Shown: positions 1 through 6,066, counted from the stretch's first letter. The stretch is 6,766 nucleotides of DNA from JANNMJ01 sp031397815 (GCA_031397815.1 JANNMJ010000131.1:1-6766); one strand, 5' to 3'. Translations and numbers: made by a program. The notes: generated by a model from the letters alone, not told the origin.

Positions 1-12
1 AACACCGGGTGC

Positions 13-33
13 GGGCGGGCACAAGGCCCGCCC
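13..33. terminator. GC-rich hairpin downstream of gcvT, possible terminator
   Basis: A perfect 8-bp stem (GGGCGGGC at 13-20, GCCCGCCC at 26-33) with a 5-nt loop lies 14 nt past the gcvT stop codon. On the minus strand, the direction of gcvT, no T-run follows it. On the plus strand a T-rich stretch (41-49) follows about 8-16 nt after the stem. It may therefore end transcription from both sides, but it is not a textbook rho-independent terminator in either direction. Confidence 0.4.
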
Positions 34-47
34 CGACGTTTCGTTTT

Positions 48-1160
48 TTATGCTTTGTATAACGGGAGTTTCACCACTTCCGCATTCAGGTTACGGCCGC
101 GCACCTGCACGAAAATCTCCGTCCCGACCTTGCTGAACTCGGTTTTCACGTAGCCCATCCCGACGCCGCGACCTAGCGACGGCGATTGGGTGCCGCTCGT
201 GACCTCGCCAATCGGCTCGCCAGCGGCGTTTACTAGCGGGTAATGGCCGCGCGGGATACCTTGCTCGCGCATCTCGAACGCGACGAGCTTGCGGGCGGTG
301 CCTTCCTTCTTCTGCGCTTCGAGGGCGGGGCGATTCGTGAAATCGTTGCCGGGCGCGAACTTGGTAATCCAGCCCAAACCGGCTTCGATGGGCGACGTGG
401 TGTCGTCGATATCGTTGCCGTAGAGGCAGAAGCCCATTTCGAGGCGCAGAGTGTCGCGGGCGCCGAGGCCGATGGGCTTCAAGCCTTCCGCGGCACCGGC
501 TTCCATAATTTTATTCCAGACGCTGACGGCGTGCTCAGCGGGGATGTACAGCTCGAAACCGCCCGCGCCGGTGTAGCCCGTGGCGGAGATGATGACGTTC
601 TCGACGCCCGCAAACGTGCCGACGCGGAACGTGTAATACGTAATCGCGCTGAGGTCCTCTGAGGTGAGCGATTGGAGCGCCGCCACCGCTTTAGGGCCTT
701 GCACCGCGAACAGGGCGAGATCGTCAGAGACGTTTTCCAGCTTCGCGCCGCCGGTGTTGCGGGCCGAAATCCACGCCCAGTCTTTGTCGATGTTCGACGC
801 GTTCACGACGAGGAAATACTCTTCCTCTGACATCCGATAGACGAGCAGGTCGTCGACGATGCCGCCGGTTTCGTTTGGCAGGCACGAGTACTGAATCTTG
901 CCGTCGGCGAGGGCGGCGACGTCGTTGCTCGTGCAGCGCTGGACGAGGTCGAACGCGCCGGGGCCGCTCACGCGGAACTCGCCCATATGGCTCACGTCGA
1001 ACATCCCGACGCCCCGCCGTACCGTGTTGTGCTCTTCGATATCAGAAGAATACCGAACCGGCATATGAAACCCGGCAAACGGAACGATTTTGGCGCCCAA
1101 GGCGACGTGGGTTTCGTGCAGCGGCACGTAACGGAGCGGAGCAGCGGTGGTTTCCGACAT
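48..1160 (-). CDS. gcvT: Aminomethyltransferase, T protein of the glycine cleavage system
   Basis: This enzyme takes the aminomethyl group from the lipoyl arm of H protein, releases ammonia and gives 5,10-methylene-tetrahydrofolate. It is cytosolic and works with GcvP, GcvH and Lpd, none of which lies in this window. The 370-residue length is normal for the family. The N-terminal half has the folate-binding T-protein fold: PFAGFHMPVRY near residues 27-37, VGMFDVSHMGE 51-61, and GGIVDDLLVYR 99-109 with the conserved Asp pair 103-104 that contacts folate. Further on are SATGYTGAGGFELY 192-205 and GARDTLRLEMG 233-243. The C-terminal barrel carries TSGTQSPSLGRGVGMGYV at 321-338. The ATG at 1160 has no Shine-Dalgarno sequence, as expected in Bacteroidota. 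The product starts MSETTAAPLRYVPLHETHVALGAK, where the last part is the usual family N-terminus. The gene stands alone and diverges from the glycosyltransferase gene. Confidence 0.96.
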   Translation of the reverse strand: MSETTAAPLRYVPLHETHVALGAKIVPFAGFHMPVRYSSDIEEHNTVRRGVGMFDVSHMGEFRVSGPGAFDLVQRCTSNDVAALADGKIQYSCLPNETGGIVDDLLVYRMSEEEYFLVVNASNIDKDWAWISARNTGGAKLENVSDDLALFAVQGPKAVAALQSLTSEDLSAITYYTFRVGTFAGVENVIISATGYTGAGGFELYIPAEHAVSVWNKIMEAGAAEGLKPIGLGARDTLRLEMGFCLYGNDIDDTTSPIEAGLGWITKFAPGNDFTNRPALEAQKKEGTARKLVAFEMREQGIPRGHYPLVNAAGEPIGEVTSGTQSPSLGRGVGMGYVKTEFSKVGTEIFVQVRGRNLNAEVVKLPLYKA

Positions 1161-1187
1161 GGAGCGACTGGGGGGTTGAAAGGGATT

Positions 1188-1213
1188 GACGGCCGGACGA
1201 CAAAGGCCGTCCG
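1188..1213 (-). other. Overlapping alternative hairpins in the gcvT leader
   Basis: Two perfect stems share bases and cannot form together: GACGGCC 1188-1194 with GGCCGTC 1205-1211, and CGGACG 1194-1199 with CGTCCG 1208-1213. They lie between the predicted gcvT promoter and its start codon, so they would be in the 5' leader of the mRNA. A control role is possible but unproven. I see no recognisable glycine riboswitch. Confidence 0.35.
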
Positions 1214-1224
1214 CTTCAGATGCT

Positions 1225-1232
1225 CAAAACTA
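1225..1232 (-). promoter_or_regulatory. Bacteroidota-type -7 box for gcvT
   Basis: Read on the minus strand this is TAGTTTTG, an exact match to the TAnnTTTG -7 consensus of Bacteroidota. It lies about 65 nt upstream of the gcvT ATG. No clear TTG -33 element is seen at the expected spacing, so the call rests on the -7 box and the position in a divergent gap. Confidence 0.45.
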
Positions 1233-1301
1233 CGGCCCGCCCGACCTTTGGCCTTCCTTCGGGCTCCCCTCAGTCTCCCCTTACCCTAACTACTGTCTGC
1301 G

Positions 1302-2471
1302 GTGCGCATCGTTCTCACATCCGTCCTCAAACCTGTCACCGACCCGCGCTTACTCGCGCGCCTCGGCCGGACGCTCGCCGAGCTGCCCGGCGCGGAGGTA
1401 CATATCGTCGCGCACGTCGCGGCCGATGCGCCCACGGCCCGGCCCGATACGGTGCGCCCGAACGTCTTCCTGCACCCGATTTTCGATTTCCCCCGGCTGA
1501 GTCTGAGCCGCGCATTAGCCGGTCGGCAGCTCCTGCGGAAACTACGCGAGCTGCGGCCCGACGTGCTCGTCATCGGCGCGGCCGAATTGCTCGCGGCGGG
1601 CTTGCAGTGGCAGCGCCGCACGCGGGGCAAGCTGGTGTACGACGTCCGCGAGAACTACTCGCTGAACGTCCGGACGCAGGGCGTTTTCCCGCCGCTGATA
1701 GCCTCTGCCCTCACCGCCCGCATCGAGCGCGTAGAAGCCGCTGCGGCGCCGTACCTCGCGGGCGCCCTCCTCGCCGAGCGCGTGTACGCTGAGCAATTGC
1801 CGTGGCTGGCGGACTGTCAGCGGATGGAAATCATCGAGAATAAATACCAGCCGACGTCGCCGATTCCGGTGACGCCGACGCCCCCAGCGCGGGTATGCGA
1901 CGGTATGCGGCTGCTCATCACGGGCACGCTCAGCGAGCTGTACGGGACATTTGACGCTATTGAGGCTGTCGCGACAATGATCTTTTTCGGTCACGACAAG
2001 GCGGAGCTTCGGATTGTCGGCTACGCGGCGCAGGCGGCCGATGCGGCACGGTTACGGGCGTTAGCGGCGAAATATCCGTGGTTGCACCTGGAAGGAATCG
2101 AGCGCCCTGTGCCGCACGCGATTATCACGGAAGCGATTCGGTGGGCGAACATCTGCCTGCTACCCTACCGCCGTCACCCCAGCTTCGAAGGCTGTATTCC
2201 GACCAAGCTGTGGGAGTATTTGGGGGAATCGCGGCCGGTGGTGGCGACGGGCGTCAACGGCTGGCGAGAAGCCGTTCAGCAGCATAGTAGCAATATGATA
2301 TTCGGTCATCCTAGCCCGTATAAGGAGACCGCAACCTTCGCTGATTCCTTCAAAAGCATCATGCACCTAGCCCTATTTTACGGAGAATTTACGCGAGACC
2401 TTCCGCCCCCCGAAGCCTTCTGGTCCACGGAAGCCACCCGGTTAGTAGCCTTTTTCCGCGCCCTGCCGTAG
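1302..2471 (+). CDS. GT-B fold glycosyltransferase, group 1/GT4-like
   Basis: This is probably a cytosolic or membrane-associated glycosyltransferase that moves a sugar from a nucleotide-sugar donor to a glycan or lipid-linked acceptor. The substrate cannot be told. At 389 residues it has the size of a two-domain GT-B enzyme. The N-terminal Rossmann half begins MRIVLTSVLKPVTDPRLL and includes RPDVLVIGA (85-93) and KLVYDVRENYSLNV (110-123). ENKYQP (179-184) marks the hinge. The C-terminal half opens with LLITGTLSELYGTFDAIEAV (204-223). It contains ICLLPYRRHPSFEGCIPTKLWEYL (284-307), the usual donor-binding region with a conserved Glu and the PTKLWEYL helix. There is no signal peptide or membrane helix. 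The start is GTG; the frame from there encodes a typical MRIVL beta strand, so I keep it. A short imperfect hairpin (2466-2479) overlaps the stop codon. No glycan gene cluster surrounds it. Confidence 0.82.
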   Translation: MRIVLTSVLKPVTDPRLLARLGRTLAELPGAEVHIVAHVAADAPTARPDTVRPNVFLHPIFDFPRLSLSRALAGRQLLRKLRELRPDVLVIGAAELLAAGLQWQRRTRGKLVYDVRENYSLNVRTQGVFPPLIASALTARIERVEAAAAPYLAGALLAERVYAEQLPWLADCQRMEIIENKYQPTSPIPVTPTPPARVCDGMRLLITGTLSELYGTFDAIEAVATMIFFGHDKAELRIVGYAAQAADAARLRALAAKYPWLHLEGIERPVPHAIITEAIRWANICLLPYRRHPSFEGCIPTKLWEYLGESRPVVATGVNGWREAVQQHSSNMIFGHPSPYKETATFADSFKSIMHLALFYGEFTRDLPPPEAFWSTEATRLVAFFRALP

Positions 2472-2486
2472 CCTTACGGTACGGGC

Positions 2487-2494
2487 TATCTTTG
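2487..2494 (+). promoter_or_regulatory. Bacteroidota-type -7 box for fabH
   Basis: TATCTTTG matches TAnnTTTG exactly and sits 29 nt before the fabH ATG. Transcription would start near 2500, giving a leader of about 20 nt that includes a T-run (2499-2506). A -33 TTG is not evident. The position helps decide the start: the in-frame TTG at 2505 would be only a few bases from the transcript end. Confidence 0.6.
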
Positions 2495-2522
2495 CCGACC
2501 TTTTTTGCTTCACCAGACCCCC

Positions 2523-3539
2523 ATGAGCCAGTCCCCTACCCTTCGCCATTCCCGCATTGCCGGCGTTGGCCATTACGTTCCGGAGCGCGTTATCAAGAAC
2601 GTCGATCTCGAAGCTATTATGGAGACTTCAGACGCGTGGATTCAGGAGCGCACCGGGATTCGGGAGCGCCATTGGTTCGAGGAAGGCAAGGACACGACGT
2701 CGAATATGGGCACCGCCGCTGCCAAGAAAGCCCTCGAAATGGCGGGGCTGGAAGCGAGCGACATTCAGATGATCGTGTTCGCGACGCTCTCGCCGGATTA
2801 CGTTTTCCCCGGCTCCGGCGTCCTCACGCAGCGGCAATTGGGCCTCACCGACGTGCCGTGCCTCGATGTGCGCAACCAGTGTTCGGGCTTCATCTACGCG
2901 CTGTCGGTCGGCGACCAGTTCATTCGCACCGGGATGTACGATAATGTGCTCGTCATCGGCTCCGAGATTCACTCTTCCGGCCTCGATATCAGCACGCGCG
3001 GCCGGGCCGTGTCGGTCATTTTCGGCGATGGCGCGGGCGCCGTCGTGCTGCGGCCCGCTACCGCCGAGGGCACCGGCATCCTCAGCACCCACCTGCACGC
3101 GCAGGGCGAGTTTGCAGAGGAATTGATGGTCGAAAACCCCGGCTCCAACTTCAACGACCGTGTGCGCCTGACGCTCGAAAATCCCGAGTCGATGTATCCG
3201 TTTATGAACGGAAATCAGGTTTTCAAGCACGCCGTCACGCGTTTCCCGCAAGTCATTCAGGAAGCCCTCGACGCCAACGGCTACAAAGCCGCTGATATCG
3301 ACCTGCTCATCCCCCACCAGGCCAACCTGCGCATCACGCAGTACGTGCAGCAGAAAATGGGCTTGGCGCCGGAAAAAGTCTTCTCCAACATCGAGAAATA
3401 CGGCAACACCACCGCCGCCTCCGTGCCGATTGCCCTGAGCGAGGCAATGGCCGAAGGCCGCATCAAATCCGGCGATTTGGTGTGCCTCGCCGCCTTCGGC
3501 TCCGGCTTTACGTGGGCGTCGGCGCTGGTTCGGTTCTAA
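2523..3539 (+). CDS. fabH: 3-oxoacyl-ACP synthase III (KAS III)
   Basis: KAS III condenses an acyl-CoA primer, often acetyl- or branched-chain-CoA, with malonyl-ACP to start type II fatty acid synthesis in the cytosol. From the ATG at 2523 the protein has 338 residues, normal for FabH. The thiolase-fold catalytic triad is complete: Cys120 in NQCSGF, His265 in PHQAN and Asn295 in YGNTTAAS. Other family marks are IQERTGIRERHW (40-51), VIFGDGAGAVVL (165-176), SMYPFMNGNQVFKHAV (223-238) and the C-terminal AAFGSGFTWAS (323-333). Ser after the catalytic Cys, where E. coli has Ala, does not touch the triad. The upstream in-frame TTG (2505) would add six residues, but it lies too close to the predicted transcript start. 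The gene is not next to plsX or rpmF, so it may be a second KAS III with its own primer preference. That is inference. Repeats begin only a few bases after its stop codon. Confidence 0.93.
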   Translation: MSQSPTLRHSRIAGVGHYVPERVIKNVDLEAIMETSDAWIQERTGIRERHWFEEGKDTTSNMGTAAAKKALEMAGLEASDIQMIVFATLSPDYVFPGSGVLTQRQLGLTDVPCLDVRNQCSGFIYALSVGDQFIRTGMYDNVLVIGSEIHSSGLDISTRGRAVSVIFGDGAGAVVLRPATAEGTGILSTHLHAQGEFAEELMVENPGSNFNDRVRLTLENPESMYPFMNGNQVFKHAVTRFPQVIQEALDANGYKAADIDLLIPHQANLRITQYVQQKMGLAPEKVFSNIEKYGNTTAASVPIALSEAMAEGRIKSGDLVCLAAFGSGFTWASALVRF

Positions 3540-3545
3540 CGTACC

Positions 3546-3685
3546 AGCGTCTCTACGAGACGCGTGTCACTTAGGTATGAACGACACGCGCCTCGGAGAG
3601 GCGCTACTACTTTCTTGTTGCAGCGTCTCTCCGAGACGCGTGTCAATCGGCTCGGCTAGCTCGCGTCTCGGAGAGACGCTACTAC
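3546..3685. repeat. REP/BIME-like block of four palindromes in alternating orientation
   Basis: Four copies of one palindrome lie here, each a 7-bp stem with a 3-nt loop. The cores are A 3547-3563 (loop TAC), B 3588-3604 (loop GGA), C 3623-3639 (loop TCC) and D 3663-3679 (loop GGA). A and C face forward, B and D are reversed. C and D share an exact 19-nt core, AGCGTCTCTCCGAGACGCG. A, B and C also share the flank GTGTC. Read in their own orientation, B and D are preceded by GTAGTA; A and C have decayed versions (GTACCA, TTGC before A). A-B and C-D can each fold into a larger cruciform. This layout is that of REP elements paired as BIMEs/REPINs, which are moved by RAYT-type tyrosine transposases. 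No transposase is seen here. The block fills nearly the whole fabH-dtxR gap and may also stop fabH transcripts. Confidence 0.85.
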
Positions 3686-3694
3686 TTCAACTCA

Positions 3695-4363
3695 ATGGCC
3701 ACCTTCACCGAGGAGAACTACTTAAAAGCCATTTACAAGCTGGCCGAGCGCGGCGGCAAGCCCGATGTCAGCACGAATGCGCTGGCGGAAGAGCTGCAAA
3801 CGCGGGCCGCGTCGGTGAGTGAGATGCTGCGGCGGTTGGCGGAGAAGGGCACGATTCGGTACGAGAAATACCGGGGCGCCCGGCTCACCGATGCCGGGCG
3901 GGCGGTGGCGGTTCTCACGATTCGGCGGCACCGGTTGTGGGAAGTTTTTTTGGTCGAGAAGCTCGGGTTTTCGTGGGATGAAGTGCACGAAGTGGCCGAA
4001 GAGATGGAGCACCTCAACTCGTCGGTCTTGACCGAGCGGCTTGATGCGTTCCTCGGTCACCCCGCCGTCGACCCGCACGGCGACCCCATCCCGTCGGCCG
4101 ACGGCCATATCCGGCCGCGCCCGGCCGCCCAGCGTCCGCTCGCGGATGTCGCCCCCGACCACCCCGCGCTGCTCTGCGTGGCGGGGCTGCTCGACACCAG
4201 CGCCCGCTTCCTCCAGCACCTCGACCGCCTCGGCCTCCGGCCCGGCACCGCCCTCACCGTCCTCGAACGCTTCGAGTACGACGGCACCCTCCGCGTCCAG
4301 ATCGCCGGTACCACCGAGCTGACCGTCTCCCGCGAAACCGCGCAGAAGGTGCTCGTGCAATAG
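3695..4363 (+). CDS. DtxR/MntR-family metal-dependent transcriptional repressor
   Basis: This is a cytosolic repressor that binds DNA when loaded with Mn2+ or Fe2+ and usually controls metal uptake genes. It has 222 residues in three parts. The N-terminal winged helix (about 1-65) includes a recognition region VSTNALAEELQTRAASVSEMLRRL and the wing IRYEKYRGARLT, close to that of MntR. The dimerisation and metal domain (about 66-140) shows H79, E83, H98, E102, E105 and H106, which match DtxR metal ligand positions with Glu where DtxR has Cys102. Asn8 stands where MntR has Asp8 and DtxR has Met10. The C-terminal SH3/FeoA-like domain covers about 150-222. MntR itself lacks that domain, so this is the longer IdeR/SirR-like form. 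The ATG at 3695 is nine bases past the repeat block, with no Shine-Dalgarno and no clear promoter box. Any promoter must lie inside the repeats or in fabH. No metal transporter gene is in view to fix the regulon. Confidence 0.9.
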   Translation: MATFTEENYLKAIYKLAERGGKPDVSTNALAEELQTRAASVSEMLRRLAEKGTIRYEKYRGARLTDAGRAVAVLTIRRHRLWEVFLVEKLGFSWDEVHEVAEEMEHLNSSVLTERLDAFLGHPAVDPHGDPIPSADGHIRPRPAAQRPLADVAPDHPALLCVAGLLDTSARFLQHLDRLGLRPGTALTVLERFEYDGTLRVQIAGTTELTVSRETAQKVLVQ

Positions 4364-4458
4364 CGCACCTCCGATCAACCGCACCCACGTTCCCCACCGC
4401 TCTCAAGCCTAGATTGGATAATTGCGGGGTTTTCAGTGATTTCGGCGCCCTCATCGCC

Positions 4459-4466
4459 TATCTTCA
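4459..4466 (+). promoter_or_regulatory. Weak candidate -7 box for nfeD
   Basis: TATCTTCA matches four of the six fixed bases of TAnnTTTG and lies just upstream of the ATG at 4475. If used, the transcript would start within a few bases of that ATG and be almost leaderless, which would exclude the GTG at 4436. The match is partial and no -33 element is clear. Confidence 0.25.
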
Positions 4467-4474
4467 CGGACGCT

Positions 4475-4930
4475 ATGCAATCCTTCCTCGCATCCGTGCC
4501 CTTGTGGGCCATCTTCTTCGGGCTAGCCGTGGCGCTGCTGGCGCTGGAGATGCTTTCCCTCACCTTCGACCTCCTCTGGCTCGGCCTCGCGGCGCTCAGC
4601 GGCGCCTTCATCGCGTGGCTCTTCCCCACGGCGGCGATGTGGGTGCCAACCCTCACGAGCATCGGCGTGGCGCTCGTGCTGCTCTATTTCGGGCGGCGCT
4701 GGGCGCAAAAGCAGCGCAAAATCAATCATTACGTCTCCGAAGCCGACGCGCTCGTGGGACGTGAAGCCGAGGTCATTCGCGCCATCCGGCCGCCGCAGCT
4801 TGGGCTGATTCGCAGCGGAAACGAGACGTGGAGCGCCACCGCCGCCCATTCGCTCGAAATGGGTCAGCGGGTGGTCATCAAGAGCCGCTCTGCTACTGTC
4901 GTCACCGTCGAGATGCCCGCAGAAGGGTAA
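4475..4930 (+). CDS. NfeD-family membrane protein, short form with OB-fold
   Basis: Short NfeD proteins sit in the inner membrane and partner SPFH/slipin proteins in membrane quality control. The next gene here is such a slipin, as in E. coli ybbJ-qmcA. From the ATG at 4475 the protein has 151 residues. Three hydrophobic segments lie at about 9-29, 33-51 and 55-73. A basic stretch follows (GRRWAQKQRKI), then a soluble OB-fold domain at about 92-147: LVGREAEVIRAI, LIRSGNETWSA and MGQRVVIKSRSATVVTVEM. The long ClpP-like protease domain of full-length NfeD is absent, which is normal for this class. An in-frame GTG at 4436 would add 13 residues (ISAPSSPIFTDA-type, not hydrophobic). I prefer the ATG because it starts directly before the first membrane helix. 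The 60-bp gap to the slipin and shared strand suggest one transcript. Confidence 0.88.
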   Translation: MQSFLASVPLWAIFFGLAVALLALEMLSLTFDLLWLGLAALSGAFIAWLFPTAAMWVPTLTSIGVALVLLYFGRRWAQKQRKINHYVSEADALVGREAEVIRAIRPPQLGLIRSGNETWSATAAHSLEMGQRVVIKSRSATVVTVEMPAEG

Positions 4931-4951
4931 AATTGCCGCCGCCCGCTCGGG

Positions 4952-4981
4952 TTTTCTTTCTTCTTCTTCTCCTTTTCCCCC
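4952..4981 (+). other. 30-nt pure pyrimidine tract before the slipin gene
   Basis: Every base from 4952 to 4981 is C or T, and the tract ends nine bases before the slipin ATG. A weak CCC/GGG hairpin (4942-4951) comes just before it. The pair loosely resembles an attenuator, but the stem is too short to call a terminator. The tract could serve as an unstructured leader for ribosome entry in a genome without Shine-Dalgarno sites. Confidence 0.5.
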
Positions 4982-4990
4982 GATTAAAGC

Positions 4991-5881
4991 ATGTCGTATT
5001 TCGTCATTGGTCTACTGGTTTTGGGCATCATCGTCGTGTTGGCGGGTGTCAAGGTGGTGCAGCAGCAGCGTGTGGGCGTGCTGGAGCGGCTGGGGAAATT
5101 CGACCGTCTCCTCCACCCCGGTCTCAACATCGTGCTGCCGTTTGTCGAGTACGTACGGGTGTACCACGATTTGCGCATTCAGCAGGCCGGAGTGCCGCCG
5201 CAATCGGTGATTACGAAGGATAATGCGCAGGTGATTATCGACACCATTATTTTCTATCAGGTAAATAATCCCGAGCTGGCCACTTACGGTATTTCCGATT
5301 TAGTGCAGGGCGTGCGAAATATCTCCACCGCCTCAATGCGGCAGATTATCGGCAATCTGGAGCTGGACGAAGCCTTGAGTGGCCGCGAGCGCATCTCCAC
5401 CGAAATCCGCCTCGCGCTTGATGAAGCGACCGAAAAGTGGGGCGTCCGGATTGAGCGGGTCGAGCTGGTCGATATCAAGCCGCCTTCTGATATTCAGGAT
5501 GCGATGGACAAGCAAATCAAGGCCGAGCGCACCCGCCGCGCCGTGATTCTGGAAGCTGAAGCCGCCAAGCAAGACACTATCCTCCGCGCCGAAGGCGACC
5601 GTCAATCGAAAATCCTCCGCGCTGAAGGCGACCGTGCTTCCGCCGAGCTGTCGGCGCTCGGGCAAGCCGCCGCCATTCGCTCCGTAGCCGAGGCTGAAAA
5701 AGCCCGAATCGAGATGCTTGCCTCCGCGCACCTCACGCCGGAAGTGCTGACGTGGAAGTCGTTCGAGGCCTTGCAGGAGATTTCCAAAGGCGCCGCGAAC
5801 AAAATTTTCATCCCGACTGCTGCCATCGAAACCCTCGGCAGCATCGGCGCCATCAACGAGATGCTCTCAGGCAAGAAGTAA
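4991..5881 (+). CDS. Slipin/paraslipin, SPFH (band 7) membrane scaffold protein
   Basis: SPFH proteins form large ring-like membrane assemblies that organise lipid domains and control membrane proteases. This one resembles QmcA and paraslipins. It has 296 residues. A single N-terminal membrane helix (about 3-22, YFVIGLLVLGIIVVLAGVKV) is followed by the band 7 domain (about 24-185). Family marks there are VGVLERLGKFDRLLHPGLN (28-46), ITKDNAQVIIDTIIFYQV (74-91), MRQIIGNLELDEALSGRERI (116-135) and WGVRIERVELVDIKPPSDIQ (150-169). A long coiled coil (about 175-245) is rich in Ala, Glu and Arg and contains an 11-residue repeat. The C-terminus has a hydrophobic stretch, KIFIPTAAIETLGSIGAI (271-288). 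The ATG at 4991 places the helix at the N-terminus as in orthologues. The nfeD gene directly upstream supports the assignment. The gene ends in a small tandem repeat that runs past the stop codon. Confidence 0.95.
   Translation: MSYFVIGLLVLGIIVVLAGVKVVQQQRVGVLERLGKFDRLLHPGLNIVLPFVEYVRVYHDLRIQQAGVPPQSVITKDNAQVIIDTIIFYQVNNPELATYGISDLVQGVRNISTASMRQIIGNLELDEALSGRERISTEIRLALDEATEKWGVRIERVELVDIKPPSDIQDAMDKQIKAERTRRAVILEAEAAKQDTILRAEGDRQSKILRAEGDRASAELSALGQAAAIRSVAEAEKARIEMLASAHLTPEVLTWKSFEALQEISKGAANKIFIPTAAIETLGSIGAINEMLSGKK
5579..5635 (+). repeat. 33-nt period repeat inside the slipin coiled coil
   Basis: Two 24-nt copies, 5579-5602 and 5612-5635, differ at one base (C5590 versus T5623) and are offset by 33 nt. 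They encode ILRAEGDR at residues 197-204 and again at 208-215. The 11-residue period fits a hendecad coiled coil, as known for SPFH tails. Near-identity at the DNA level suggests a fairly recent duplication or strong codon constraint. Confidence 0.8.
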
Positions 5882-5918
5882 ACAAGAAAGAAGTAGGCAG
5901 GAAGTAAGCAAGAAGTAA
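5871..5918 (+). repeat. 11-bp tandem repeat spanning the slipin stop codon
   Basis: The unit GCAAGAAGTAA occurs at 5871-5881, where it encodes the last residues and stop, and exactly again at 5908-5918. A one-mismatch copy, GCAGGAAGTAA, is at 5897-5907. A diverged 15-nt copy with a 4-nt insertion fills 5882-5896. The array most likely arose by slippage that copied the gene end into the intergenic DNA. Confidence 0.75.
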
Positions 5919-6017
5919 GCACCTTCCGCCGCCCGCGTCAACAAATCAGCTCTTTCACCGGTTACCTGCTCCGTATACTTCAAAACCTTCATCAAGCCGT
6001 TCTGAATTAATCTGATT

Positions 6018-6025
6018 TACTCTTG
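6018..6025 (+). promoter_or_regulatory. Candidate -7 box for the small Trp-rich protein gene
   Basis: TACTCTTG differs from TAnnTTTG at one fixed base and lies 41 nt before the ATG at 6067. The predicted transcript would have a leader of about 35 nt. No -33 TTG is seen at the usual spacing. The rest of the gap from 5919 shows no other clear signal. Confidence 0.35.
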
Positions 6026-6066
6026 CCCGCTGCTCTCATCTCATCAGCAACTTGATTATCACGGCA

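Noticed and set aside
243..662. 139-residue open frame on the plus strand inside gcvT
   Set aside because: It is antisense to a complete, clearly recognised gcvT. The protein is low in complexity and matches no family I know; long antisense frames are common in GC-rich DNA.
1161..1301. Glycine riboswitch upstream of gcvT
   Set aside because: The leader is short and C-rich, and I see no aptamer-like pattern of conserved helices; only a simple pair of alternative stems is present.
1220..1792. 190-residue plus-strand frame overlapping the glycosyltransferase start
   Set aside because: Its product is dominated by Arg, Ala and Pro, typical of an out-of-frame reading, while the glycosyltransferase frame has clear GT-B motifs.
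2466..2479. Rho-independent terminator after the glycosyltransferase
   Set aside because: The stem is only 5 bp (CCGTA/TACGG) and includes the stop codon; the nearest T-run is about 20 nt further on, beyond the fabH -7 box.
2505..2522. Upstream TTG start for fabH
   Set aside because: It is too close to the transcript start predicted from the exact -7 box at 2487-2494, and the ATG at 2523 gives the usual FabH N-terminus.
2628..3317. 229-residue open frame on the minus strand inside fabH
   Set aside because: fabH has its full catalytic triad in the opposite strand. The antisense product has no recognisable domain.
3546..3685. CRISPR array
   Set aside because: Units alternate in orientation, spacing is uneven, and the four copies are short palindromes without equal-length spacers.
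3722..4384. 220-residue open frame on the minus strand over dtxR
   Set aside because: It mirrors the DtxR-family gene, whose domains are all intact; the antisense product is rich in Gly, Glu and Arg, as expected from a shadow frame.
4436..4474. Upstream GTG start for nfeD
   Set aside because: The added residues are not conserved-looking, and the ATG at 4475 begins right before the first membrane helix. It cannot be fully excluded.
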